64,000 nt of DNA from Gimesia chilikensis (lineage in GTDB: Bacteria; Planctomycetota; Planctomycetia; Planctomycetales; Planctomycetaceae). The stretch's first letter is position 1. Every line of letters starts with the position of its first letter. The translations under genes were made by a program, and so were the position numbers. The stretch is from NCBI RefSeq assembly GCF_007744075.1, contig NZ_CP036266.1:2101655-2165654 (forward strand), given 5' to 3'. The notes beneath the pieces are model-generated. The model had not been told where the DNA came from and searched no databases. It saw only the letters and a list, made by a program, of their open reading frames with translations. Below, piece after piece: positions 32,740-40,922 of this stretch.

Positions 32740-32910
32740 GGGAGCGTCAAACCAAGACCGCCCTCTCGACCCCGACCAAGGGGCATACAAGAACAGCACA
32801 AGGCCGACGCCCCCCGTTCGGGGAGCGGTCGTCCAAGCACCGCCTCTTGTATTGAAGGAACCACAAGGTGGTTCAGTTTGGTCGTTTCGAGAGAAGCAGT
32901 ACCGACGTTC
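32740..32910 (-). other. Hairpin-rich, GC-rich segment, candidate structured RNA or recombination site
   Basis: In a 440-base gap between the small exported protein and the integrase gene. Elements, plus coordinates: CCCC/GGGG around 32774-32787; ATACAAG (near 32788) pairing with CTTGTAT (near 32848) across a ten-pair hairpin with a single bulge near 32805-32830 (GACCGCTCCCC with GGGGGGCGTC on the minus strand); GAACCAC/GTGGTTC at 32860-32876; GACGT/ACGTC at 32902-32915. The composition is clearly more GC-rich than the neighbouring genes. Two overlapping open frames cross it but show no recognisable protein. Confidence 0.4.
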
Positions 32911-33100
32911 GCACGTCGTATCAATTTGTAAAAACATGGCCATTTGAGGCCGTCAAATTCTCCTTTTAGTTTTGAAAGTTGGGCTTCGATCAAAAGATGA
33001 AGCTACTGCACATATAGTACAATCGTGTGAGACGACTATCCACTCTAATCAGTTGAAATTCTCTTTATCAAAACTTCTATCCTGTCCTCAAGAGGGATGA

Positions 33101-34684
33101 TTATGTTTTCAGCTCTTTGAAGACAGGCTCGTAGAAGGAGTGTATTTTTCTCAATGCATCATGTAGTAAGCCAAATGGACGATCTGCGTAGATGTTAAGA
33201 AGGTCATCGTTTGTTGGATTGCCATGACAAAGCATTAGGCTCGCTACTTCTCCACCAAATCTTTTGCGAAGTTCATTTGATACTGTCTTTCTGAGTGATT
33301 TGAATGGGTAGCGTGGGAAATCTTCAATTCGATTGCCAACCTTCGTGACAATTCCAACTTTTCTTGTGCTTTTGGTAGGTTTGCCATTCCACCATGTGTT
33401 GATCGCAGATTGTGGAGCTTTCCAAGCCTCATTGTACATTGGATTTCCGTGTCCATTGATACAAATAAATTCCGATCCCAGTTTTTTAGCTCTATCTATT
33501 GCTAATTTTAAATAGCGGACAGTTTCGGGCCACAGATACCATTCTCCATATACTCCTGTCTTGGGGCGGTTGAATAGAAGCCATGAGTCTTGGCTGTTTG
33601 ACTCAATGCCGAGTGTTTCGGCATATGGGTGGGGAGTATCGAGTAAGAATCTATCGATAGTTACTCTGCCTACTTCCGCGTGAGAAAACGAGCAGTTAAG
33701 GCATAGTAAGATAATGGCTTTCTGGAAATCATTACATTCTTTTATAATTTCCACTAACTGAGTTGGAGCGTAAGTATCAATTGTGATGGCGGAATTTTGT
33801 TTTTCGGATGGAAACACAACCACTTTGCGATTGATCTTGTCTACCCCTTTGGGTTTCTCCCATCTGTAATCAGATGTATCAAGCCAATCCAAAAATCGAA
33901 AGATTTGTTTGATGGTACCTTCTGCATGATCGAAGGAGCAGCGACTCGAATAAATTGAGGGCGGACGGTTTCTCCAAATTCCAACGATTTCGTCTATCTG
34001 TTGGAGCGACAACTCAGCTAATGTTAAATGTCCAAACTGTTTATTCACTTGTTTAATCAAGCGAATTCTATTTTGTGAACCGAGGGACAATGAGCCATTT
34101 TCTATTCGCTTGCCTGTAGTTTCTATGTTTGTGACATAATCTTGAATAGCCTTTTCAAGCTTTGAGAAGTCGGTTGTGAGGGGATTGCCAGATAAGCGAA
34201 CTTTCGCTGCGAGAGGGCCAAATTCTTGGTTATATCGAGCATTTACATTTGAAATGGCTTCTTGCACATCTTCGGCTATCATTTCGCGTAGGACTTTTTG
34301 GCCGTATTGAATTTGTTCCTCATTATCAAATTTTATGGGAACATTATATGTCTCGGAAATTTCATTAAGAATGGATGCTTCCATTGCGGCTTCATAATCA
34401 TTGGATGTTGAATCATTGGAGAAAACGGTCCAATGAACTGGCTGGTCTTTGGCGACTGCATCTGCAAATTGTAGGACAATATCATCCCAGAAATCATGTC
34501 CATACTTTTTGCATTGATGGTCGTATATGGCTTGGATCTTGGCACGTTTTGCTTCCGCCTCGATCTTTGAAGTTCCCAGATTGAATCGTTTCTGGGCTTC
34601 GCGTTTGGAATCGATGTATCCTATGCGAGGACGGTACCGACCTTGAGAATCTGGCTTCAAATCCTTCTTGCGAGTAACAGCCAT
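33101..34684 (-). CDS. Tyrosine recombinase / phage-type integrase
   Basis: 527 residues. N-terminal SAM-like and linker regions (AVTRKKDLKPDSQGRYRPRIGY; KVNKQFGHLTLAELSL type). The C-terminal catalytic domain is of the lineage frequent in planctomycetes: LLCLNCSFSHAEVGRV, WLLFNRPKTGVYGEWYLWPETV, SLRKTVSNEL (box II-like Arg), and IYADRPFGLLHDAL with the nucleophilic Tyr. The first catalytic Arg position (usually GxRxxE) reads SFSHAEV, so the classic Arg I is not obvious. It ends its leader 130 bases from a tRNA-Arg gene on the same strand, the expected position for an integrase of a tRNA-borne genomic island. Confidence 0.88.
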   Translation of the reverse strand: MAVTRKKDLKPDSQGRYRPRIGYIDSKREAQKRFNLGTSKIEAEAKRAKIQAIYDHQCKKYGHDFWDDIVLQFADAVAKDQPVHWTVFSNDSTSNDYEAAMEASILNEISETYNVPIKFDNEEQIQYGQKVLREMIAEDVQEAISNVNARYNQEFGPLAAKVRLSGNPLTTDFSKLEKAIQDYVTNIETTGKRIENGSLSLGSQNRIRLIKQVNKQFGHLTLAELSLQQIDEIVGIWRNRPPSIYSSRCSFDHAEGTIKQIFRFLDWLDTSDYRWEKPKGVDKINRKVVVFPSEKQNSAITIDTYAPTQLVEIIKECNDFQKAIILLCLNCSFSHAEVGRVTIDRFLLDTPHPYAETLGIESNSQDSWLLFNRPKTGVYGEWYLWPETVRYLKLAIDRAKKLGSEFICINGHGNPMYNEAWKAPQSAINTWWNGKPTKSTRKVGIVTKVGNRIEDFPRYPFKSLRKTVSNELRKRFGGEVASLMLCHGNPTNDDLLNIYADRPFGLLHDALRKIHSFYEPVFKELKT

Positions 34685-34692
34685 TTCTTTCC

Positions 34693-34790
34693 TTTCACGT
34701 GCTTATCGGCCACACAGGCTTGGTTTATCGGCCATTTTATCGGCCACAAAGAGGGGGGCCAAGAGTAGATGATTTTGTAAGCACGTGAAA
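34693..34790. repeat. Three 10-bp direct repeats inside a perfect 13-bp inverted repeat upstream of the integrase
   Basis: TTATCGGCCA occurs at 34703-34712, 34725-34734 and 34737-34746. The block is flanked by TTTCACGTGCTTA (34693-34705) and its exact reverse complement TAAGCACGTGAAA (34778-34790). This arrangement beside an integrase gene and a tRNA resembles arm-type integrase or excisionase binding sites of an att region. Confidence 0.7.
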
Positions 34791-34821
34791 AAACACGGCT
34801 TACAAAAATGTAGGCCGTGTT
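34787..34821 (-). terminator. Intrinsic terminator of tRNA-Arg
   Basis: AACACGGCTTACA (34792-34804) pairs with TGTAGGCCGTGTT (34809-34821) around an AAAA tetraloop: thirteen pairs including one G-U. On the minus strand it is followed by a T run (34788-34793), just downstream of the tRNA 3' end. Confidence 0.85.
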
Positions 34822-34826
34822 TAATA

Positions 34827-34900
34827 TACACCCGAAGGGATTCGAACCCCTAACCCCCGGTTCCGAAGACCGGTGCTCTATCCAGTTGAGCTACGGGTGC
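34827..34900 (-). tRNA. tRNA-Arg (anticodon TCG)
   Basis: The reverse complement folds as a cloverleaf: acceptor GCACCCG/CGGGTGT (last pair G-U), D stem GCTC/GAGC, anticodon stem CCGGT/ACCGG with loop CTTCGGA giving anticodon TCG (reads CGA and related Arg codons), a 5-base variable region, and T arm AGGGG/CCCTT with loop TTCGAAT. CCA is not encoded. The 3' end faces the integrase, so this gene is the likely attachment target of the island to the left. Confidence 0.95.
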
Positions 34901-35382
34901 AGATCTGATGGATTAGACCAGATAAATGCGACACAGGTTACTTATAAAAACGGAAAGTTTCTCTTTCCGGCTGTCGTATCTGTGATGATTCAGATGCAAC
35001 CTGTTACCTCAGCTTATGTTACTGAAATGTGATCTGGTTGCAACTGTCGCAGGGACGCATTCTAGCAATCCCAGCATAAAAAACAAGCCGCTCGCGCGAT
35101 CACAGGTGGTCGTACTCTGGATGGATCTCATCATTGTGACAGGTAATGCTTGACGCTCAAGGCAGGGCAGCAGGCTCTCCTAAATACAGATCAATTCAGC
35201 GCCGCCTGGCTCCTGCTGCTTGACTAACCTCATCGATTCCGTTGAGATAGTACTAATTACGTAAGAAAGTTAAGTTGTGCTTTCTGAGTGATTTACTGCA
35301 ATCTGATCGTGAGGATCGACGTTGTCGTTCTGGTCCTCAGTCCTGCAATCCGCTTTTCTGTTCAAGAGAGGTCCTGCCTGCC
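34901..35382. other. Intergenic region after tRNA-Arg, no gene seen
   Basis: About 480 bases. Contains a small hairpin CGGAAAG/CTTTCCG near 34961-34980 without a T run and another dyad (GCAGCAGG/CCTGCTGC-like) near 35168-35220. The minus-strand promoter of the tRNA and the plus-strand promoter of the beta-helix protein must lie here. No coding frame supported. Confidence 0.4.
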
Positions 35383-36633
35383 ATGATGAGTTTACAACGA
35401 ACGGTTCTGTTTTTGATGCTGACTGTTACACTCAGTTTTCAGCTGAATTTCCACCCGGTTTCAGCAGGAGCGGCAGAGCCGAAACTGGCTGGTGCACGAC
35501 CGGTGATCCACGCAATCAATTACTCCACAATTCAGGAAGCCATTGATGCGGTTCCTGCTGAGGGAGGGATTGTGATGCTGCCTCCGGGTAAATTTGTAAT
35601 CGACAAACCACTTGTGATTAGCAGTGGCGATTTTATGCTGGTCGGTGCAGGGGGAGCGACGCATATCCATAACAAGAATGAAGAGGGCCTGGATGCGATT
35701 CAGATCCACCCCCCGGCTGATATGAAACTGCCCGATGGGAAAAAAGATCCGAAGCCCCGTATCTGGCGTGTGCAGTTGCAGAACTTTCGTGTGACGGGAA
35801 ATGAAAAGAGCGGTAGGGGCATCAATGCCAAGTGGGTGCAGGAAATCTTTATTCATGGGGTTACCAGCAGCTATCACGGCAGTGATGGAATCTTTCTGGA
35901 CTTCTGTTTTGAAGACCCCCGCGTTTCGGATTGTCTGATCACATACAACAAAGCCGTCGGACTGAATCTGATCGGCTGTCACGATATTGTGGTTTCAGCG
36001 AATCACTTTGAAGAGAACCAGGATGCCCTGCGTTGCGACGATGGATATAACCTGTGTATGAGCGGAAATAATCTGGATGACCACCTGCGACATGGCGTGA
36101 TCATTGAGAATACCTATGGCTCAATCGTCAGTGCCAACATGATTGAAGAATGTAACGGAAGTGCCATCATCCTCGACCGGGAATGCTACGGCATTACGAT
36201 GTCTGCGAACGTGATTGCGCATAACGGAAAAGGGATTATTCTCAAAGACGCGCATGGCTGTGCTGTGAGTGCGAATACTTTCACACTGCTCGCAGAAGAT
36301 GCATTGTGGATTGGTCCTGGGTCCGGTCGGATTACAGTGACAGGCAATAACTTCTCCAATAGTTACATTGGAAAAGGAATGGTCAAACGCCGCACCAACG
36401 ATCTCAAAGCCGCTGGTCTGACACTGGATAAGACTCGGGGAATTACTGTCTCCGGCAACCTGTTCTCTTCAGTGCGTCCCAAGGCAGTGGAAGTGATCGA
36501 ACCGACGACCCATGTGATCTTCGGGAATAACCTGCTGATCGATGTCGAATCAGACCACAAACTGCTGAAAGAATCGATCGTGGAACATGTTCTTGAAGCG
36601 GCAGCAGAGCCTGTGAAGCCGGAATCCAAGTAG
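35383..36633 (+). CDS. Secreted right-handed parallel beta-helix protein
   Basis: 416 residues from the ATG at 35383, which follows AGAGG and opens a signal peptide (RTVLFLMLTVTLSFQLNFHPVSAGAAE in outline). The upstream open frame to 35275 is not used. The entry strand YSTIQEAIDAVPAEGGIVMLPPGKFVI is the pectate-lyase-type N-cap; the body is repeated NosD/PbH1 coils (VSANHFEENQDALRCDDGYN, IVSANMIEECNGSAIILD, GITMSANVIAHNGKGIIL, VSANTFTLLAEDALWI). Such planctomycete proteins often act on polysaccharides or are surface proteins, but no catalytic residues can be assigned. First gene right of the tRNA; 60 bases before an alpha/beta hydrolase on the same strand. Confidence 0.85.
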   Translation: MMSLQRTVLFLMLTVTLSFQLNFHPVSAGAAEPKLAGARPVIHAINYSTIQEAIDAVPAEGGIVMLPPGKFVIDKPLVISSGDFMLVGAGGATHIHNKNEEGLDAIQIHPPADMKLPDGKKDPKPRIWRVQLQNFRVTGNEKSGRGINAKWVQEIFIHGVTSSYHGSDGIFLDFCFEDPRVSDCLITYNKAVGLNLIGCHDIVVSANHFEENQDALRCDDGYNLCMSGNNLDDHLRHGVIIENTYGSIVSANMIEECNGSAIILDRECYGITMSANVIAHNGKGIILKDAHGCAVSANTFTLLAEDALWIGPGSGRITVTGNNFSNSYIGKGMVKRRTNDLKAAGLTLDKTRGITVSGNLFSSVRPKAVEVIEPTTHVIFGNNLLIDVESDHKLLKESIVEHVLEAAAEPVKPESK

Positions 36634-36693
36634 TCGTCTGTTTCAATGGCAAATGTAATCTGCGAGAAACTTCAATAGAAAGGCGGATCAGAA

Positions 36694-37797
36694 ATGCTGC
36701 GGTTAAGTGGATGGATGATGTGTCTGTGGGGATGTCTCTCCGGGTTACAGGCGGCAGAACAGCAGTCTGAGACAGAACAGGCTGCTCCCGTTTATCGGGA
36801 GCACCTGGATCTGTCTTACTATCTGGACCAGAATGGTGAGAAGCAGTCGGTAAAAAACTGGAATGACTGGCAAACTCGGAGACAGCACATCCTGTCTAAT
36901 ATGCAGACGGTGATGGGCGAAGTGCCCCGGCCGAAGCAGCCGGTGCCCCTGGAGATGAAAGTGCTGGAAGAGACCGATCTGGGCAAGGTGAAGCGACTAA
37001 AAATCTCGTATCACACAGACGATCTACAACAGCGGGTCAAAGCATATCTGTTTGTTCCTCAAGGCGCCTCTGCCGACCATCGAGTGCCTGCCATTCTCTG
37101 TCTGCATCAGACGAATTCGCAAATCGGAAAAGAGGAACCGGCGGGAATCCGGGGACTGCCCAATCTGAAGTATGCGATCGAACTGGCAGAGCGGGGCTAT
37201 GTCACACTCGCGCCCGATTATCCTTCGTTCGGTGAGTATCCGTATGATTTCAAAGCGCACCCCGAATACCGTAGTGGAACCATGAAGGCGATCTATGACA
37301 ATATGCGGTCCATTGATCTGTTGCAGTCACTGGATTATGTCAACGCGGATCAGATCGGTTGTGTGGGTCATTCACTGGGGGGACATAATACGATGTTTAC
37401 CGCGGCCTTTGATACCCGCATCAAGGCCCTGGTATCAAGCTGTGGCTTCACCCGTTTCCATAAGTACTACGGCGGAAAGCTGAAAGGCTGGACCAGTGAC
37501 CGCTACATGCCGTTGATCAACAGCAAATACCAGAACGATCCAAATCAGGTTCCCTTTGATTTCACCGAGATCGTGGCCAGCTTTGCGCCGCGGGCTTTTC
37601 TGGCATGTGCTCCTGTGAACGACAGTAATTTTGAGGTCTCGGGGGTGAAAGATGTGATTCGGATCGCGCAGCCGGTCTATCAGTTATCTGGACACCCAGA
37701 GAATCTGCAGGCCACATATCCTGAGGCACAGCACGATTTTCCACCCGCGACGCGTGAAGCAGCCTACCAGTTTTTTGATCGGCATCTCAAAAAATAG
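36694..37797 (+). CDS. Secreted alpha/beta hydrolase (dienelactone/acetyl-esterase type)
   Basis: 367 residues with AAAGGCGG before the ATG and a signal peptide (MMCLWGCLSGLQAAE). The hydrolase core shows VPAILCLHQTN (oxyanion strand), YVTLAPDYPSFGEY, IGCVGHSLGGHNTMF (nucleophile Ser in GHSLGG) and YPEAQHDFPP (catalytic His near the end). This matches planctomycete exported acetyl-xylan-esterase/dienelactone-like hydrolases. Substrate unknown; co-oriented with the preceding beta-helix protein, which could suggest joint action on a polysaccharide (inference). Confidence 0.87.
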   Translation: MLRLSGWMMCLWGCLSGLQAAEQQSETEQAAPVYREHLDLSYYLDQNGEKQSVKNWNDWQTRRQHILSNMQTVMGEVPRPKQPVPLEMKVLEETDLGKVKRLKISYHTDDLQQRVKAYLFVPQGASADHRVPAILCLHQTNSQIGKEEPAGIRGLPNLKYAIELAERGYVTLAPDYPSFGEYPYDFKAHPEYRSGTMKAIYDNMRSIDLLQSLDYVNADQIGCVGHSLGGHNTMFTAAFDTRIKALVSSCGFTRFHKYYGGKLKGWTSDRYMPLINSKYQNDPNQVPFDFTEIVASFAPRAFLACAPVNDSNFEVSGVKDVIRIAQPVYQLSGHPENLQATYPEAQHDFPPATREAAYQFFDRHLKK

Positions 37798-37814
37798 AGG
37801 TGTACCGAAGCGAC

Positions 37815-39902
37815 TCATTCCTCTCGGAACTGATCTTTTTCAGGCCAGTTTTCGATCTGGTTGATCCAGCGATGCATGGGGGCATCGATCAGATTTGATA
37901 GTCGCTTCTGGTCCGCACCTTGGTGGGTATTGAATAGAATGGCCCAGTTGATTCGGTCCAGTCGTCTGACGAGTAAGGTTGAAGTGCCATCCAGGGCTCC
38001 CATATGCCAATGGTTTGCGTTACCTGCTGTGTCGATCGGCCGCACCATCCAACCACAGGCATAATAGGCAACTTTGGGGACGCCATCCTCTGTGAAGCCC
38101 GCACTCCCTTCAGGACGGGCAAACATCTGGGAGAGGGCAGGAGCCTTCAGGATCGGGCATTCATCCGGCAGGTTGAACGCAGTCGCGAAGCGTACCAGGT
38201 CTGGAGCAGATGAAATCCAGCCTCCGTGTGAGTCCATTGCTTCCAGATACCAGGCACCATACGGACGCGGCACTTCGGAGAGCGTATTATTAGAATAGAC
38301 TGTACTGCCAACATTCTCGCTGTAGTATTTGACCTCATTGGGACGTCGGTTGATGAGTAGTGTCCTGCCGAGTTCTGTGTGTTTCATACCCAGGGGCTGG
38401 CAGATCGTCTGCTGCACATATTCTGCGTAGGACTGTCCGGTTATCTCTTCGATCACCCGGCCCAGCAGGCAGTAGCCAAAATTGGAGTAGGCATACTTTT
38501 CACCAGGGGCAAAATCGAGTGGTTTCTGTACCATGATGCGAATTACATCGTCCGCTTCAGCGGGAGGCTGCTTGCCCAGTTGTCTGGCGAAAGCAACCGA
38601 ACGAAACATGGGATCAAAGGAGGCATCCCGGTCCCAGCCGCCGGTATGATTCAGGAGGTTTTGAATTGTGATATCTTTTAGACGCGGATCGACTTCTGGA
38701 GCTGCCAGCTCCTTCTGGTAATCTTTCAAGACTGAAAAGACCTTCGTGTCCAGCTGCAATTTTCCCTGTTCGATGAGCTTCATGATGGCTACGGCTGTGA
38801 TAGGTTTGGAGAGGCTGGCAATCCGAAACTGGCTGTCTGGCTGGACCTTTTTCTTTTGCTCAACATCGGCGTAACCAAAACCGCGAGCGTAAACGAGACG
38901 ACCGCGATAGCTGACCGCGACAGATGCACCCGGGGGATGGTGTTCGAGCAGGAACTCTTTGATTGACTGGTCCAGTGAAGCGAGTTCCGGCTGTTCCAGA
39001 CCGGTGACCGGAATGTCAGCGGCGGTCTGCCAGCGAATCGGTGAGGAAGTCATGCGAGATCTCTGCTCCGGTTTTCTCCAGATAGCGTTGAAAAAAGTCT
39101 TGCCGTTTACCTGGTAGCCATCCAGGTAAGACAGCTCCAGATTCTCGGTTCTGCGTTTCTTATCGACTTCCTCTAATTGACTGGCAGTTGAATGAAATCG
39201 TGCCTGCCAGATCGGGCCGGAAACTTTGGACCAGAGGGCATGGTAAAAGGGAGTGTTACCAATACTGAACCCGCAGAGTTCTTCCAGGCGATAGCCACGC
39301 GCGATAAACTCGTCGTAGGTCTGAGGAAACCTGTCTGCGGGGACATTACATTCTGCTTCCCAGGCGTTTGCCTGCTGTTTCACCCAGATCCCTGCATGGG
39401 AGGCTTTATTGCGGAGAGCGAATCCATCCAGGGAAAGTGGACTATAGCCCTGTTCTTTCAGGGTCTCCAGAGTTTCCTTGAGCTCGGTATCATCGAGGGA
39501 ATGTTTCAAAATGAAATCGGGAGCAGCCCCTTTTTCCCAGATGACAGCATAACGGGCTGAGCCTCTTAGTTCACATCCGCTAATCTCCACGGGTTGAAAA
39601 CCATCTGCAGCATATTCCTCTAATTTCTGATTCAGCTGACCGATCGTCAGCCCGTGATGTGCTTTCCAGTCGCGCTGGCTCATGCGAGGGACGGCGATTG
39701 CTGCAAATTCGATGGAGCGCTGTCCTGGAAAAACACTGACTTCAGCCAGAGCCAGATCCTGCTTCCCGAGACCTGAAACAAAACGCTGGTACTCTACCGC
39801 AGACATTTTCAGTTCAAAAGTTATTTCGGCAGCTCGCAGTAAGCTGGTTGTAAGACTGAGCAGGAGCAGCAGGAAGATTCTCAAAGGCATGAGTTTTACC
39901 AT
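37815..39902 (-). CDS. Serine hydrolase (beta-lactamase class C fold) with N-terminal tandem repeats
   Basis: 695 residues, signal peptide at the start (LLLLLSLTTSLLRAAE). Residues ~70-290 hold about five ~45-residue repeats of BTRD1/polyglycine-hydrolase type (LEEYAADGFQPVEISG...YAVIW; LKEQGYSPLSLDGFA...HAGIW; FIARGYRLEELCGFSI...HALW). From ~305 follows a class C beta-lactamase/DD-peptidase fold with FRIASLSKPITAVAIMKLIEQ (SxxK), YSNFGYCLLGRVIEEI (YxN) and HWHMGALDGTSTLLV (HxG). Similar enzymes are annotated as serine hydrolases of unknown substrate; fungal relatives cut polyglycine linkers. Convergent with the upstream hydrolase, 17 bases between stops. Confidence 0.88.
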   Translation of the reverse strand: MVKLMPLRIFLLLLLSLTTSLLRAAEITFELKMSAVEYQRFVSGLGKQDLALAEVSVFPGQRSIEFAAIAVPRMSQRDWKAHHGLTIGQLNQKLEEYAADGFQPVEISGCELRGSARYAVIWEKGAAPDFILKHSLDDTELKETLETLKEQGYSPLSLDGFALRNKASHAGIWVKQQANAWEAECNVPADRFPQTYDEFIARGYRLEELCGFSIGNTPFYHALWSKVSGPIWQARFHSTASQLEEVDKKRRTENLELSYLDGYQVNGKTFFNAIWRKPEQRSRMTSSPIRWQTAADIPVTGLEQPELASLDQSIKEFLLEHHPPGASVAVSYRGRLVYARGFGYADVEQKKKVQPDSQFRIASLSKPITAVAIMKLIEQGKLQLDTKVFSVLKDYQKELAAPEVDPRLKDITIQNLLNHTGGWDRDASFDPMFRSVAFARQLGKQPPAEADDVIRIMVQKPLDFAPGEKYAYSNFGYCLLGRVIEEITGQSYAEYVQQTICQPLGMKHTELGRTLLINRRPNEVKYYSENVGSTVYSNNTLSEVPRPYGAWYLEAMDSHGGWISSAPDLVRFATAFNLPDECPILKAPALSQMFARPEGSAGFTEDGVPKVAYYACGWMVRPIDTAGNANHWHMGALDGTSTLLVRRLDRINWAILFNTHQGADQKRLSNLIDAPMHRWINQIENWPEKDQFREE

Positions 39903-40042
39903 TCGAAAGCTGGCGGATAATGAAGTGAACTCCTTCGATGATAAAGGGCCCAGCGAAGCTGGTTCAAGCAGATTCTAATCCCGGAGGCTGATTTTAACTG
40001 AAAGGCACTGTAAACTGGTTGTCTGGTCTCACTCAGAACCGA

Positions 40043-40891
40043 ATGAAAACAGAATCCGGAAAGGGCGTTGCTTTGAATTATCTCAAGATGGGAATCGGTT
40101 TGCTCTGTACGTTGAGCATCGTCTCTGAGGCTTTATTCGCAGGGGATCCAATCTTAATCGCGCATCGGGGGCTGCTGCGCCATGCTCCCGAAAATACGCT
40201 CCCCGCATTTTCAACCTGCCTGGATCTCGGGCTGGGTATCGAACTGGATATTCGAACGACAAAAGATGGTGAGCTGGTCATCATTCACGATGACAGTCTG
40301 CAGCGAACAACTGACGGAGGCAAACGTTCCATCAGAGACATCATCTGGGCCGAGGCTCAACAGCTCGATGCTGGAAAGTGGTTTGATCCTGCTTTCGCAG
40401 AGACACGGATTCCTACTCTGGAAGAGACTCTGAAGCTGATCAGGGATCGCAAACGGGGCGAGACTGTGATCGCATTGAACATCAAGCAGCTGAATCCGGA
40501 AGGCGAACGTAAACTGATTCAACTGCTGGAACAATGTGATCTGTTTGGCGACTGTTTTGGCTTCGATCAGAGTGCTGATATGAGTCAGCGTCTGAAAAAG
40601 TTAAATCCAAAGTTTCGCGTCGGACAAAATGTCAGCCGGAAGAATCTGGAAACTCGTCTCAGTGAGGGAAAACTGGATGTTTTTCTGCTGACCTTTGTTC
40701 CTGAAAAGTCAGAAGTCGACTCTCTCAAACAGCAGGGCAAACAGGTGCTGTTTAATTTTGGTGGAGCAGGGGAGGCCCGTCGGAATCCTACGGTCTGGAA
40801 TCAGATCCGTGCGGCTGGTGTAGAAGGCATGCTGACCGATTATCCACTGGAGTGCCGTCGCATCTGGAGAGAAGCAGATCCGGGTTCCTGA
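40043..40891 (+). CDS. Exported glycerophosphodiester phosphodiesterase family protein
   Basis: 282 residues; ATG 40043 chosen over a TTG at 40019, although neither has a strong ribosome site and ATG 40088 is possible. A hydrophobic stretch (GIGLLCTLSIVSEALFAGD) acts as signal peptide. GDPD motifs: LIAHRGLLRHAPENTLPAF (HR...ENT), IELDIRTTKDGELVIIHDD (E-D and HD catalytic and metal residues), IPTLEETL. The TIM-barrel ends GMLTDYPLE. Hydrolyses glycerophosphodiesters to glycerol-3-phosphate in known members; periplasmic location inferred from the signal. Confidence 0.92.
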   Translation: MKTESGKGVALNYLKMGIGLLCTLSIVSEALFAGDPILIAHRGLLRHAPENTLPAFSTCLDLGLGIELDIRTTKDGELVIIHDDSLQRTTDGGKRSIRDIIWAEAQQLDAGKWFDPAFAETRIPTLEETLKLIRDRKRGETVIALNIKQLNPEGERKLIQLLEQCDLFGDCFGFDQSADMSQRLKKLNPKFRVGQNVSRKNLETRLSEGKLDVFLLTFVPEKSEVDSLKQQGKQVLFNFGGAGEARRNPTVWNQIRAAGVEGMLTDYPLECRRIWREADPGS

Positions 40892-40922
40892 TTCGAATCT
40901 GCTTTAGATACATCGTTCGGTT

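Noticed and set aside
32740-32910. Known structural RNAs (RNase P, tmRNA, SRP, 6S)
   Set aside because: None of the conserved core sequences of these RNAs could be recognised in the hairpin cluster.
32659-32943. Upstream extension of the 73-residue exported protein
   Set aside because: The extension crosses strong hairpins, has atypical codon use and would place the signal peptide in the middle of the protein.
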